Source: Thalassiosira profunda (taxonomy: Eukaryota > Bacillariophyta > Thalassiosirophyceae > Thalassiosirales > Thalassiosiraceae). From it: 12,489 nucleotides of DNA. The translations under genes and the position numbers were made by a program. The DNA lies in NCBI GenBank assembly GCA_036939355.1, contig JALLAP010002768.1:1-12489 (forward strand), in the 5' to 3' direction. Below are positions 1 through 7,816 of the stretch, piece after piece (position 1 is the stretch's first letter; each line of letters begins with the position of its first letter). The notes beneath the pieces were generated by a model, which saw only the letters and a program-made list of their open reading frames with translations, was not told the DNA's origin and ran no database searches.

Positions 1-110
1 TGGGGGAGTTCGGGGAGGACGACGACTGGGGCTACGAGGGGGCGATTTACGGGGGGGACCGGGGGATTGGGATGGGGGAGAATGGGGGGAAGAGGGGGCT
101 GCGATCAGCT
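1..110 (+). repeat. Dense G-run cluster inside coding sequence
   Basis: About ten runs of 3-7 guanines lie in the first ~110 bases of the sense strand, separated by short spacers. The stretch encodes a Gly/Asp-rich linker. It could form G-quadruplex structure in DNA or in the transcript, but Gly codons (GGN) alone explain much of the pattern. Confidence 0.5.
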
Positions 111-1926
111 CATGGGGAGGGCCACAGGGCCTCCCTGCTCCAGACGGTTGGCTACCAAACCCTAATGGGGGCGGGGGATGTCGTCAACATTGGCAGCCTC
201 GGGGACGACAATGATAAGAAGGAGTGGAAGGACATAATGAAGAACGAGACGCAAAAGGAGATCCCTGTGGTCCCCTCCAACGGCGTGCCCGGTGCGTTTT
301 GACCGTGAAATTATTGCCCTTGCATCTTGTGGGCACAAACCCTTGCTCACTTCTGCCATTATTCTCCCACATCTCTCGCAGTGGCCATCCTCGCCAAGCG
401 GGGGCAGTGCACCTACGAAACCAAGGCGCGGGTGGCGTCCACCCTCACGACTCCCCACGGCACCGTCCGCTTCGTCATCGTGTACGACAATTTGCCCTCC
501 GACGGCAACCACCTCATCACCATGATGCCCGAGGAGCACAGCGACGAGCGGGGGATTCCGCGGCACAAGGGACATGATTTGTGGAAGGGGGTGGGGTTGG
601 TGTTCGTCAGCTACGAGAGCGGCGTGGGTGAGTTCACGTTGTTGTGGGGGGGTGTTGGGTCATGCCTTGCACTCTCACTAAGACTCTATTCTCTTCCACT
701 GGCTTATTTCTTCCCCAGACCTGCGCGAGTTCCTCACCGCCCAATCCCACGCCGTGACCGCCGCCGGCGGGCCCCGCATCCTCATCGACGGTCGGGACCG
801 ATGGATCTTTCCTCCCATGGACGAATCGGCGGCCGGCCTCGCCTTCCTCCTTATGCTGTTCGGGTGCGTCTGCTCCCTCTCCCTTTTCCTCAACACGACG
901 TTTTACGGGAGCAGAAGTGTAGAGGGGAGCGCCGTCGACGAAAGGCACCTGTTTTTGCTGGGACCGGACGGATTCGCCAATCCGGCCAACAATCAGGGGA
1001 CTGGGAGGAGGGGCAATGGCCTGCGGTTGCTCACGCGGGAGGAGGTGGAGACCCTCCCCACGCGAGAGTACTGTGGGGACAGCAGCGACGGGGACCTGAG
1101 TCCGCGGAGCTCAAGTTCTGGGCTGGAGCTACGGGACAAGTCAGAGATGCCGTACCTGGCGGGGGAGGAGCCGACCGAGGGGCTGGACGAGGTCGCCGCC
1201 ACAGGTGGTACCCTGGCCCGCGACGACGACAACGAAGGCAGCGACGAAGCGGCCCCCGGAGGAGGCGGAGGGCTCTGCGAGAGCCTCCTCCCCAGCAAGA
1301 AGGCCGCTGACGACGAGGAGTACTACTTCCGCCACAACTCGTGCTCCATCTGCCTCGACGAGTATCAGGTGGGCGAGCAGATACGGGTGCTGCCCTGCCA
1401 GCACACCTTCCACTCCGACTGCATTTTCCCCTGGCTGACGGAACGGAGTCCCACCTGCCCGTTGTGCAAGGCCATGTTCGAAGCTGTTAGGGAGGAGGCA
1501 GACGAGGAGGAGGGCGGGGTGGAGGGACAAGAAGATGAGGAGGAGGAGGAGAACACTGAGGCCAGTGCTCCTGCGCCACCGCCGCTGGACGAGGAGCCAC
1601 CGGTTCACCGGCGGCGAAGGCAGAGGCAGCGACGGGGGAGGAGGCGATCCCGACAGGAATCGAATGTAGATGCGGCTGCGGAGGCAGAAGATGCCAACGC
1701 AGACCCTGCCCCTGAGGGTCCCTCTGGACAGATCAACGAAGAAGAAGGAGGGACAGTGGGCTCTTCACCAGAAGTAGAAGAGCGACAGGCCTCCGGATTG
1801 CGCGGAAGGCTGTGGGGCCTGTTTGGCGGGGGAACGGCCAGGGCGACGACGACCCCAACGAGCGCCCTCGAGGAGCCGCTGCTCACCAGCAGTGACGACG
1901 ACGGAAACGAGGAGGAGGTGGTGTAA
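1..1926 (+). CDS. PA-TM-RING type E3 ubiquitin ligase (5' partial)
   Basis: The coding part is join(<1..291, 382..627, 719..1926), 580 residues in view. Introns are 292-381 (90 bp, GTGCGT...GCAG) and 628-718 (91 bp, GTGAGT...CCAG), both phase 1. Exons 1-2 give a protease-associated (PA) domain: AILAKRGQCTYETKARVA followed by FVIVYDN is the classic PA core. The sequence around 829-890 encodes one hydrophobic span (AGLAFLLMLFGCVCSLSLFL). Positions 1342-1467 encode a RING-H2 finger, C-x2-C-x14-C-x-H-x2-H-x2-C-x11-C-x2-C, with the conserved PWL before the last pair. In this family (RNF13, goliath, plant RMR) the PA domain is lumenal and the RING cytosolic; the protein ubiquitinates or sorts cargo in endosomes and vacuoles. 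The cytosolic tail (about 1486-1923) is unusually long, with Asp/Glu-rich runs, then an Arg-rich patch near 1609-1660, then a LEEPLL segment close to the end. The N-terminus and signal peptide lie outside the window. Confidence 0.88.
292..381 (+). other. Intron 1 of the PA-TM-RING gene
   Basis: The donor GTGCGT follows the codon for Pro, and the acceptor is TCTCGCAG. Removing it joins G291 to TG at 382-383 to make Val, and restores the PA-domain core. Without splicing the first frame stops at 300-302. Confidence 0.85.
628..718 (+). other. Intron 2 of the PA-TM-RING gene
   Basis: The donor is GTGAGT and the acceptor TTCCCCAG. Phase is 1: G627 plus AC at 719-720 makes Asp. It joins the PA domain to the exon carrying the membrane span and RING. 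Confidence 0.85.
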
Positions 1927-2016
1927 CCAACAGATGGTGTACAAATACTGTGAATCTTAAGAATGATCTACTATTCAATTACGGGTGGCTTCCCCTCCTG
2001 CTTAATCCCCTGAGCG
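1927..2016. other. Short convergent 3' intergenic gap
   Basis: Ninety bases separate the stop of the PA-TM-RING gene from the stop of the opposite-strand gene, so the two 3' UTRs probably overlap. I see no canonical AATAAA on the plus strand. Local base composition is more AT-rich than the flanking coding DNA. Confidence 0.6.
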
Positions 2017-4191
2017 CTACACGCCGAGATCCCCGTTGCCGTGTTGTTTGGCTGCTGTTTGAGCATTCGGTGCAAAATAGGCGTTGTATTCTTCGTATGA
2101 CAGTTCGACCTCGTCACGTGACCGCCCGGGGTGGTGTTGGTTGCCCCGCTCCTGAGGGGACGCATAGGCGGACCTCGAGTCGAAGCTCTGTTGATTTGGT
2201 GCTTGGAATCCATTCCGTTGCGGCTGCGAGTGATACGTTTGCCGAAACTCCGCCTGTGATGTTGGCCGATAATCTGCAATGTCGAACGATTCCGGGGCAC
2301 TTTGCGGCATGCGCTCCAATCGAGGGTGAGAAACGAGTTGGGATATTGGCACGGACGCAATGCGCGGCAGGGCTCGTCTTTGCGCGCCAAAATCCCGCTG
2401 CTCGAAGTATGGATCGCGGTCCAATTCGCGGGCGTCTCTCTGTCTCTGATTTTGCTGTTGCCGTTGTTGCGGCCGCGATGCTCGCCGACCAGGCCGATCT
2501 TTGGCATCATCGTGGGCGTACGGACGAAATTGTGGCTCCTTCCGGCGATAATCGCCTTCGTCCCTCCTCCAACTGTCGTACAGCGCCTCCCATTCCATTT
2601 CCTCTGCGACGAAGTTGGATCTCTCCCGCCGTCGATTGCCGCCCTCAACCCTTCGCCCATTGCGGTATTGCGCTCCCCGGAGCCTGCTCCTGTTTGGCAT
2701 CGATGCCTTTTGATGCCCCACCCTCTGCTCCGAAAGAGTCGAGAAGAGCTGCTCGTACCTCCGATCGAGGTAATCCCTGACATCTTCCTCCTCAATGGTG
2801 GCCTTCCCACTTGCAATGTAAATTTCGTGCACGTCGAGCTTGAGAGACGCGGCCAACTCGAGTGCGGAGTCGGTAATGTGTACCCGACGTCTCTCTTCGG
2901 AAAAAATAGCATTCCTGGATGCATAGGAGGTGCCTCTTCCATCGCGGACCTCGCTCTCCTTGAAGTCGTTGCCACCATACTCGCTCCAGCCACCCTTTTC
3001 GTAGGCATCCCAAGTATCGTTCTCCCTCGACCTTGTCGTATCGCGTCGTGATGGTTCCGAGGGATCGTCCTCCCGAACCACTTGAGACGTTGCGTACTCC
3101 CGACGATCAACCATTGGGGGCGGTGGGCGATCGGCCGAAGGGTAGTGTGCCACAGGGCTCGCGTTCCTCGTGTGCGCATTCAAACCTCTTCTGACGGTCG
3201 CTCTGTTGGAAACGGGTTTGACATCCGCGGCATTGGCAAAGCCAACGCCATCCCTCCCCCCTGCCGTATCGTTGGCCCTCGCGGCGGCGCTCGGCGGTGC
3301 CGGTGCTCTGTCTGCCAAGTTGGTCTCCTGAAACATTGACGGCCTCGTTGATCTAGCATCCACAACATCCTTGTCTTTCCTGTCCCTGCTGGCATCCGCA
3401 ATGTCCTTGCTTCGTTTGCGATCTCCAACTGGCATCGCAACACCGTTCCAGTCGGCCGCGCCGTTCTCCCGAAACAGCACCCCCCCTTTCCCCACGCCAT
3501 CCTCCCGCGGATGATCCCGGCTATTCGTGCTTCTGCCTCGCGGCCTCTCTCCTGCCATCGCGACGTTGTTGTTGGCCTCCCGAAACATCGAGAACTGCTC
3601 CTCCCGCGCCGATGTGTTGTCCGGCACCACCAGAGGCGCCGAACGCGACGGGGCGGCATACTTTACTTGCTCCGCCCCCGTCCCTCCCAGGGCATCGAGG
3701 ATGCTCGCCAATCGCAGCGCCTCCTCGATGTCCCTGCCCAAATTTGGATCGAAGTCGCGGACGTCCGTGTACCTTTGGCTCTGCGGGGGCACGGCCGCCG
3801 CCAGCAGTTCGGGAATGTTGATTTCGGGCACATTGACGTTCGACATCAAGTCTGACACGCTGTGGGGGAGGGAGGAGGCCAGCTCGGAGACTCCCGCAAT
3901 AGAGGGCAGGTCAGGGCCGTTGGACAAGAGCTGGTGGAATAGGTCGCGCATCCCGTCGAATGGGTTGGCTCCTTTGCCACCACCCTGATTGTTGTCGCCT
4001 CCGATGGCTGATTTTAAGGCCACGCGGTGATGTCTCTTTGCAGTGCCCAGCAGATTATGTGTATGCGATGGGAGCAGGGCATTTCCCGCGGGAATTATCG
4101 CCGCCATGAGGCAGGATAGGAGCGCTGGAGGGGGGAGGCGTGGCGTCATGGCCTTGTTGCCGCGCATTGTCGACGAGTTGATGTGTCTCAT
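2017..4191 (-). CDS. Disordered secretory/plastid-directed protein with E3-binding (PSBD)-like segment
   Basis: This is one uninterrupted frame of 724 codons from the first ATG (4191); no overall family is recognised. Met15 (ATG at 4149) has a better -3 G context and directly precedes a signal peptide (LPPPALLSCLMAAIIPAGNA), so the true protein is probably 710 residues. The predicted cleavage GNA|LLPS resembles an ASAFAP motif with Leu in place of Phe, followed by a basic region; plastid import is possible but not certain. Residues ~75-190 are helical and hydrophobic in places (SVSDLMSNVNVPEINIPELL; DIEEALRLASILDALGG). Residues ~437-476 match the peripheral subunit-binding domain of dihydrolipoamide acyltransferases: ALELAASLKLDV, SG, then EEEDVRDYL. 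The rest is rich in Arg, Gln, Ser and Asp and looks disordered. A short motif [SV][ML]F[RQ]E recurs near residues 202, 239 and 286. No lipoyl or acyltransferase catalytic domain is visible. The gene is divergent from the GT47 gene. Confidence 0.8.
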   Translation of the reverse strand: MRHINSSTMRGNKAMTPRLPPPALLSCLMAAIIPAGNALLPSHTHNLLGTAKRHHRVALKSAIGGDNNQGGGKGANPFDGMRDLFHQLLSNGPDLPSIAGVSELASSLPHSVSDLMSNVNVPEINIPELLAAAVPPQSQRYTDVRDFDPNLGRDIEEALRLASILDALGGTGAEQVKYAAPSRSAPLVVPDNTSAREEQFSMFREANNNVAMAGERPRGRSTNSRDHPREDGVGKGGVLFRENGAADWNGVAMPVGDRKRSKDIADASRDRKDKDVVDARSTRPSMFQETNLADRAPAPPSAAARANDTAGGRDGVGFANAADVKPVSNRATVRRGLNAHTRNASPVAHYPSADRPPPPMVDRREYATSQVVREDDPSEPSRRDTTRSRENDTWDAYEKGGWSEYGGNDFKESEVRDGRGTSYASRNAIFSEERRRVHITDSALELAASLKLDVHEIYIASGKATIEEEDVRDYLDRRYEQLFSTLSEQRVGHQKASMPNRSRLRGAQYRNGRRVEGGNRRRERSNFVAEEMEWEALYDSWRRDEGDYRRKEPQFRPYAHDDAKDRPGRRASRPQQRQQQNQRQRDARELDRDPYFEQRDFGAQRRALPRIASVPISQLVSHPRLERMPQSAPESFDIADYRPTSQAEFRQTYHSQPQRNGFQAPNQQSFDSRSAYASPQERGNQHHPGRSRDEVELSYEEYNAYFAPNAQTAAKQHGNGDLGV
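2764..2883 (-). other. PSBD/E3-binding-like segment within the 2017-4191 gene
   Basis: Residues 437-476 read VHITDSALELAASLKLDV, a short linker, then SGKATIEEEDVRDYL. The family pattern is A..LA.E.GVDL..V.G.G..GRI...DV..YL. The helix-1 LA repeat, the LD turn, the SG and the terminal DVRDYL agree; the GPGGR loop is replaced by SGKAT. This is motif recognition by eye, not a profile hit. Confidence 0.5.
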
Positions 4192-4208
4192 GCACCGTCA
4201 TGCGTCAT
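4188..4208 (-). promoter_or_regulatory. Six-codon upstream ORF overlapping the first ATG of the 2017-4191 gene
   Basis: On the minus strand an ATG at 4208 opens a frame of six codons (M-T-H-D-G-A), and its TGA overlaps the first ATG of the main frame as ATGA. The stretch also has two TGACG half-sites (GCATGACGCATGACGG). If translation really begins at Met15, this uORF would sit just upstream and could tune initiation; if the transcript starts inside it, it means nothing. Confidence 0.3.
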
Positions 4209-4855
4209 GCACCACTCTCGTTTTTCGAGCTGATAGTATCTATCGTTGCCGCAGCTCTATTGCAGCCGACCTACCGGCCAAGTGGCGATGCTGCGTCGCT
4301 CGAGGCGAGCCAACGGCGTCCACTGCAATGGATAGGGGTCGTCAATCGCCTTCCTACCGCACCTCGACCTCATCGATCCATCAACTTGCAACAACTGTTG
4401 CCCTGTGCACCATACCTACCTACGACAGTACGTACGTAATACGAACGCACCGCTCAGGCCAACGCCGAGGCCAACCACACTTCAAACTGTGCTGCGCACC
4501 CCCAGCGTCGAGAGCTTGGCAGACCACGCCGAGAGATTGAGAGATCGAGAATCGACACAGGCCCTCCTCTTCTATCGCCCTATCACTGGCGAGGCCGCAG
4601 GCGTTGGTCTTTGGTGGTTTGGCTGATCCATCAAACACCACACACCACACGCGAGGCCAACAACAAGGTGCACCGTGCACCAAGCAGGCAGCTGACGTGT
4701 GCACCGAGCCTCTGGGGCTGTCATCTCGAAAAGGAAAGAGGTCGGGCCGATAAATTGCAATTCTATCTTTGCCGTGGACTGGAAGTGGCAGAGGATTTAT
4801 ACCATAGCTGAGATTTTCTTCCATCAGAATGATGCACAACACGTGAGCAATTAGG
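4192..4855. promoter_or_regulatory. Divergent intergenic region between the PSBD-like and GT47 genes
   Basis: This 664-bp region has no convincing gene and should hold both promoters. Visible elements are GATAGTATCTATC (4232-4244, small hairpin), a CACCATAC-type motif (4407-4426) next to the 10-bp palindrome TACGTACGTA (4429-4438), a GTGCAC cluster with a TGACGTGT site (4667-4705), and CACGTG about 10-17 bp before the GT47 start. An opposite-strand frame here (4420-4920) lacks a good start and any family feature. Confidence 0.5.
4667..4705. promoter_or_regulatory. Clustered GTGCAC palindromes with a TGACGTGT element
   Basis: GGTGCACC (4667-4674) overlaps a second GTGCACC ending at 4681, and a third GTGTGCACC is at 4697-4705, abutting TGACGTGT (4693-4700). 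The six-base core is self-complementary. The spacing 150-190 bp upstream of the GT47 ATG is reasonable for binding sites. Function is inferred only from repetition and position. Confidence 0.3.
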
Positions 4856-6304
4856 ATGGCGATCCGAAGCCGGCGGGTGCTGCTGACGCTGCTCCTATGC
4901 ACCTTATTGGGGACCGCCAACGAGCTGTTTCGGTCTTTAGCCGCTCAGTTGTCTAGTGCGTCCAATGTGGAAGGCGATATTCCTGCAATTCACAACGACG
5001 ACCACGGCGTTGATAGCGCTCCTCCCGGCCTCGCGGAAATCCAACATCGGTACTACCTCTACAACACTACTGAAATGCAAAAGCTACTCCGCCCGCCCAG
5101 CGAACGCGAAATGTCGGATTACTACGGGGCGGTATGGTCCATGTACGAGGCACTGGCATCCCATCCTCTCCGAACAACGAATCCCAACGAGGCCACCTTC
5201 TTCATCCCGCCCCTCTTCCCGAACATGGTCGATCCGCACGAACGGGCGGGAGGACGGGGGAGAAAGCGCTTCCTGAAGCTGCTCGACCTGACGACCTCCT
5301 CGCCCATCTACCAGGCGACATTGGGATCGCGGCACATCTTCGGCCCCGCCATCGACGGAGTGCACTTCAGCTGGAAAGGGGCGAATACGTTCGCGGGGGA
5401 CATATTGCGGTACCGCCCCCAGTGGATCCAGGAGGCGAACGCGTCCTCTCCGTGGTGGAACGTGACGGCCTGCACGTTCGAGAAGAAGGCGAAGTTGCAG
5501 TGCAATCCCCGCACGATCGTGTTCCACAACGCCATATTGGCGCGGGATCGGGACATGTGGGAATTGCACCGAATGGATCAGGACGGGCACAATTATCGCG
5601 AGTGGACGGTGCAGCTCCGCCACAACGATCCCATGATGGCGTACGGCTTTTCGGTCGGACTCATGGAAGGACCACAGGGCGTGGAATTGCGGCCGGCGAC
5701 GTACGACAAGTTCGCGGCCGCGGAGTGGACCTTCTTCTACCACACCCGGCCGCTCCCGTCAGCGTGCAATTCGACCGTTTTTCGACACGCGCCGATCGTC
5801 CGCCCTCCCATCGACGGCACGCCGGAGGCGGACACGTACAACCGCAGCAGCATCGGGTTCGACATTGACCCGAAGGATTGGAATTACCGCTACCCCCGAT
5901 CGAAGTTCTGCCTCGTCGTGAGGGGAGACAATCCAATATCGCGGGCGTTGTTGCGATCGATCCGCGTGGGCTGCCTCCCCGTGGTGATCTCTGACCTGTA
6001 CCCCCGGTACGCCCCGTCGTACAAGTCGACGCTCAACATGACCGACTACGCCATTTTGGTGGACGAGCAGGCGTTCGTGGCCGACCCGTGGGGCGAGCTC
6101 CATCGCATTTACGCGGAGATGACGGAGGCCGAGGTGCGGCGCCGAATGACGGCGCTGGCGATGGCGCAGCGGGTGATCTTCCCGGACCATCCCCGGTCGT
6201 TGTTCGTGGAGGCGTACTTGAGGGAGGCGTGGGAGGCCATTCCGGAGTCGGAGCGGGGCGTGGGGTGCAACGGCGATTGCGGAGGCGCTGTGGTTGAACG
6301 ATGA
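4856..6304 (+). CDS. Exostosin-family (GT47) glycosyltransferase
   Basis: This intronless frame of 482 residues looks like a type II membrane enzyme of the Golgi or ER. The N-terminus has a basic start (IRSRR) then a signal anchor at residues ~8-20 (VLLTLLLCTLLGT). The catalytic region opens at residues 65-69 (RYYLY, the usual first strand), followed by ATFFIPPLF (~115), a typical exostosin element. The sugar-nucleotide half contains KFCLVVRGD (350-358), SRALLRSIRVGCLPVVISD (362-380) and a C-terminal VIFPDHPRSLFVEAYLREAW. Family members transfer sugars such as glucuronic acid, xylose or galactose onto polysaccharides or glycans; the exact donor cannot be told. Several N-glycosylation sequons (N70, NAS, NVT, NST, NRS, NMT) fit lumenal exposure. 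The first ATG is used because no earlier in-frame start precedes the anchor. Its TGA overlaps the next ORF by four bases. Confidence 0.87.
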   Translation: MAIRSRRVLLTLLLCTLLGTANELFRSLAAQLSSASNVEGDIPAIHNDDHGVDSAPPGLAEIQHRYYLYNTTEMQKLLRPPSEREMSDYYGAVWSMYEALASHPLRTTNPNEATFFIPPLFPNMVDPHERAGGRGRKRFLKLLDLTTSSPIYQATLGSRHIFGPAIDGVHFSWKGANTFAGDILRYRPQWIQEANASSPWWNVTACTFEKKAKLQCNPRTIVFHNAILARDRDMWELHRMDQDGHNYREWTVQLRHNDPMMAYGFSVGLMEGPQGVELRPATYDKFAAAEWTFFYHTRPLPSACNSTVFRHAPIVRPPIDGTPEADTYNRSSIGFDIDPKDWNYRYPRSKFCLVVRGDNPISRALLRSIRVGCLPVVISDLYPRYAPSYKSTLNMTDYAILVDEQAFVADPWGELHRIYAEMTEAEVRRRMTALAMAQRVIFPDHPRSLFVEAYLREAWEAIPESERGVGCNGDCGGAVVER

Positions 6305-6708
6305 GACACAAATGGAAGTGGCACATGGATAAAACGCATTCGGGCGACAGCGGCGGGAGCGGGGGCAGCCGGGGGTACGTGAAGATCGTCCAGACGCCGG
6401 TGGGGGACGTGATGACCGAGTCGGAGTTTTTGGCGAGGCCGATTCCGGTGGAACAGGAGGGGGCGGCGGGGGAGGAGGCACCGGCGGACGCCGCGGAGGA
6501 GGATGCTGCCACGAAGGTGTCGGCAGCGACAGACGCCCCTTCCAACGATGCCAAGGAGACGGCGAACGACGAGGGAACGGGAGCAATGGAGGCAGCCGAG
6601 GGCTCCGAATCGCAGGCGTCGTCGATGGCAGAGGCGAGTGCGGGCGGCGAGGCCAAGAAGCGGACAAACAATCGGAGGAAAAAGAAGCGGAAGGGCAAGA
6701 GGAAGTAG
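6301..6708 (+). CDS. Small acidic/Ala-rich protein with Lys/Arg-rich tail, overlapping the GT47 stop
   Basis: This 135-codon frame starts at the ATG that overlaps the GT47 stop (ATGA, 6301-6304). The first ~50 residues are moderately ordered (GYVKIVQTPVGDVMTESEFLARPIP), the middle is Glu/Ala/Asp-rich, and the end is a strongly basic cluster resembling a nuclear or nucleolar signal. Base use (G/C-ended codons) looks coding. I do not recognise a family. There is an in-frame stop at 6295-6297, so a simple frameshift joining it to GT47 would have to fall within about seven bases. Alternatives are a C-terminal extension of GT47 reached by an unrecognised intron, a 5' exon of the sulfotransferase-like gene downstream, or a separately transcribed small gene. 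Confidence 0.42.
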   Translation: MRHKWKWHMDKTHSGDSGGSGGSRGYVKIVQTPVGDVMTESEFLARPIPVEQEGAAGEEAPADAAEEDAATKVSAATDAPSNDAKETANDEGTGAMEAAEGSESQASSMAEASAGGEAKKRTNNRRKKKRKGKRK

Positions 6709-6830
6709 CAGTATTGTAATAGATTAGGGACCAACTTCTTATCATAACCACGCGCGGGCACCTTTGCGAAACTCAAGGGATCTCCAGGCACATTATCCTT
6801 TGCGAGGGATGAATATATGCAATATGACGA

Positions 6831-7774
6831 AGGGTGGAGAAGCTCATACTGCTCGGCGAGCGGCACAGCGGGACCAACTGGATCACGGACCACCTGAGAG
6901 AGTGCTTCGGGGACGATGTCGAGGTGCGTTTCTGTTGTGATTCAGCGTCAACTCATAATGCTCACATACACTGATGATGTGAACTCCATTGTTTGCAGAT
7001 AACGGACGAATACAAACGTCAGAAACATTGGTTCCAGGAGGAGGATCTAAACAGGGTTCCGGCAAATTCGGCCGTCGTGGTGGCCATGTTTCGAGATCCG
7101 TACAATTGGGTGGAAGGTGAGGGTGATGATGTGTGCATATGTGGTACCGCAACAAAACGAGCGTCGGCCTCGATGCCAACAACACCGACGGCCGTCTGAG
7201 CTGCTGGCAATACCGCGGATGGCGGCAATGCGCGGACGCCATGGATTGGAAGAGCTTCGTGACCAAACCCTGGATTGGACGGAGAGGACCGACTGACCAG
7301 AAAATCTCTGCGACTCCCGGAGGAAAGCAAACGGCCAATTGCTTTGACCGTTATCGATTCTCCGACATGTCTCCGTGCTCTCGCGCCGACTCGCCGGATA
7401 TAATCGGACTTGGCCCGGCAAAGTACGACTTCCAGCACGACGGATCGGAGCGGGGCTTTTCGAGCATCGTCGACCTTCGACGAGCCAAAATACTCAATCA
7501 CTTGTCGGTGGCCGACTTTAGAGGAACGCGGGCGTTCTTCCCATTTCGCTTCGAGGATCTCAACATGAACGGCACCGCGGCGCTGTTGCGGAGCGTGGAG
7601 GGGGCGACGGGATTCAAAGCGAAGTGCAATGCGACGATGGGGAAGGCGCATTGGAGACGATTGGGCACGGACCAGATTACGCACCACGATGAGCTGCCGG
7701 TGGAATTTGTCGAGTGGATGAACGAATACGTGGATTGGGAGGTGGAGAAGCGGGTCGGCTATCACAAGCGATAG
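6831..7774 (+). CDS. Sulfotransferase-like P-loop protein, 5' end and mid-gene frame unresolved
   Basis: Exon A (about 6831-6923) encodes LILLGERHSGTNWITDHL, matching a PAPS-binding 5'-phosphosulfate loop. Intron 6924-6998 (75 bp, GTGCGT...GCAG) leads to exon B with KHWFQ and AMFRDPYNWVE, the counterpart of the 3'-phosphate motif. The last part (frame open from 7130, stop 7772-7774) has WKSFVTKPW, FRFEDLNMNGTAALL (the [RY]YEDL element) and VDWEVEKRVGY. Together these suggest a Golgi-type sulfotransferase superfamily member acting on glycans. Two problems are seen. Exon A has TGA at 6825 in frame with no ATG after it, so the start and any membrane anchor are missing or on an unseen exon. And the frame changes between 7116 and 7200 with no good splice pair: GTGAGG at 7117 has no phase-matched AG, while GTGCAT (7133)/GAG (7200) would work but deletes apparently coding DNA. 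It may be a decaying gene or contain indel errors. Confidence 0.55.
6924..6998 (+). other. Intron in the sulfotransferase-like gene
   Basis: Phase 0, donor GTGCGT after GAG (Glu), acceptor TTTGCAG before ATA (Ile). The 75-bp size and the splice sites match the other introns in the window. Confidence 0.75.
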
Positions 7775-7816
7775 CGAATTAGTGATGCGGAGTGTCCATG
7801 TTAAACTGAGCTTGCG
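7775..7816. other. Forty-two-base convergent gap
   Basis: The stops of the sulfotransferase-like gene (7774, plus) and the repeat protein gene (7817, minus) are only 42 bp apart, so their transcripts must overlap at the 3' ends. No hairpin terminator or AATAAA is obvious. Confidence 0.6.

Noticed and set aside
2110..2122. CACGTG palindrome as a promoter element
   Set aside because: It lies inside the coding sequence of the 2017-4191 gene near its 3' end, so a promoter role is unlikely.
1950..2780. Plus-strand frame of 276 codons opposite the 2017-4191 gene
   Set aside because: It has no ordered family feature and is antisense to a 724-codon frame with a signal peptide and a recognisable domain; GC-rich coding DNA often leaves long antisense frames.
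1971..3179. Minus-strand frame of 402 codons in another phase of the same region
   Set aside because: It overlaps the 724-codon frame, its composition is Arg/Ser/Thr-scrambled, and it shows no targeting or domain signal.
4420..4920. Minus-strand frame of 166 codons spanning the GT47 start
   Set aside because: Its nominal start is not ATG, it crosses the GT47 signal anchor, and its Cys/Trp-rich translation looks non-coding.
5759..6893. Long Pro/Ser/Arg-rich minus-strand frames opposite the GT47 gene and the small ORF
   Set aside because: Composition is that of antisense to GC-rich codons and no motif was seen, whereas the plus strand has clear GT47 motifs.
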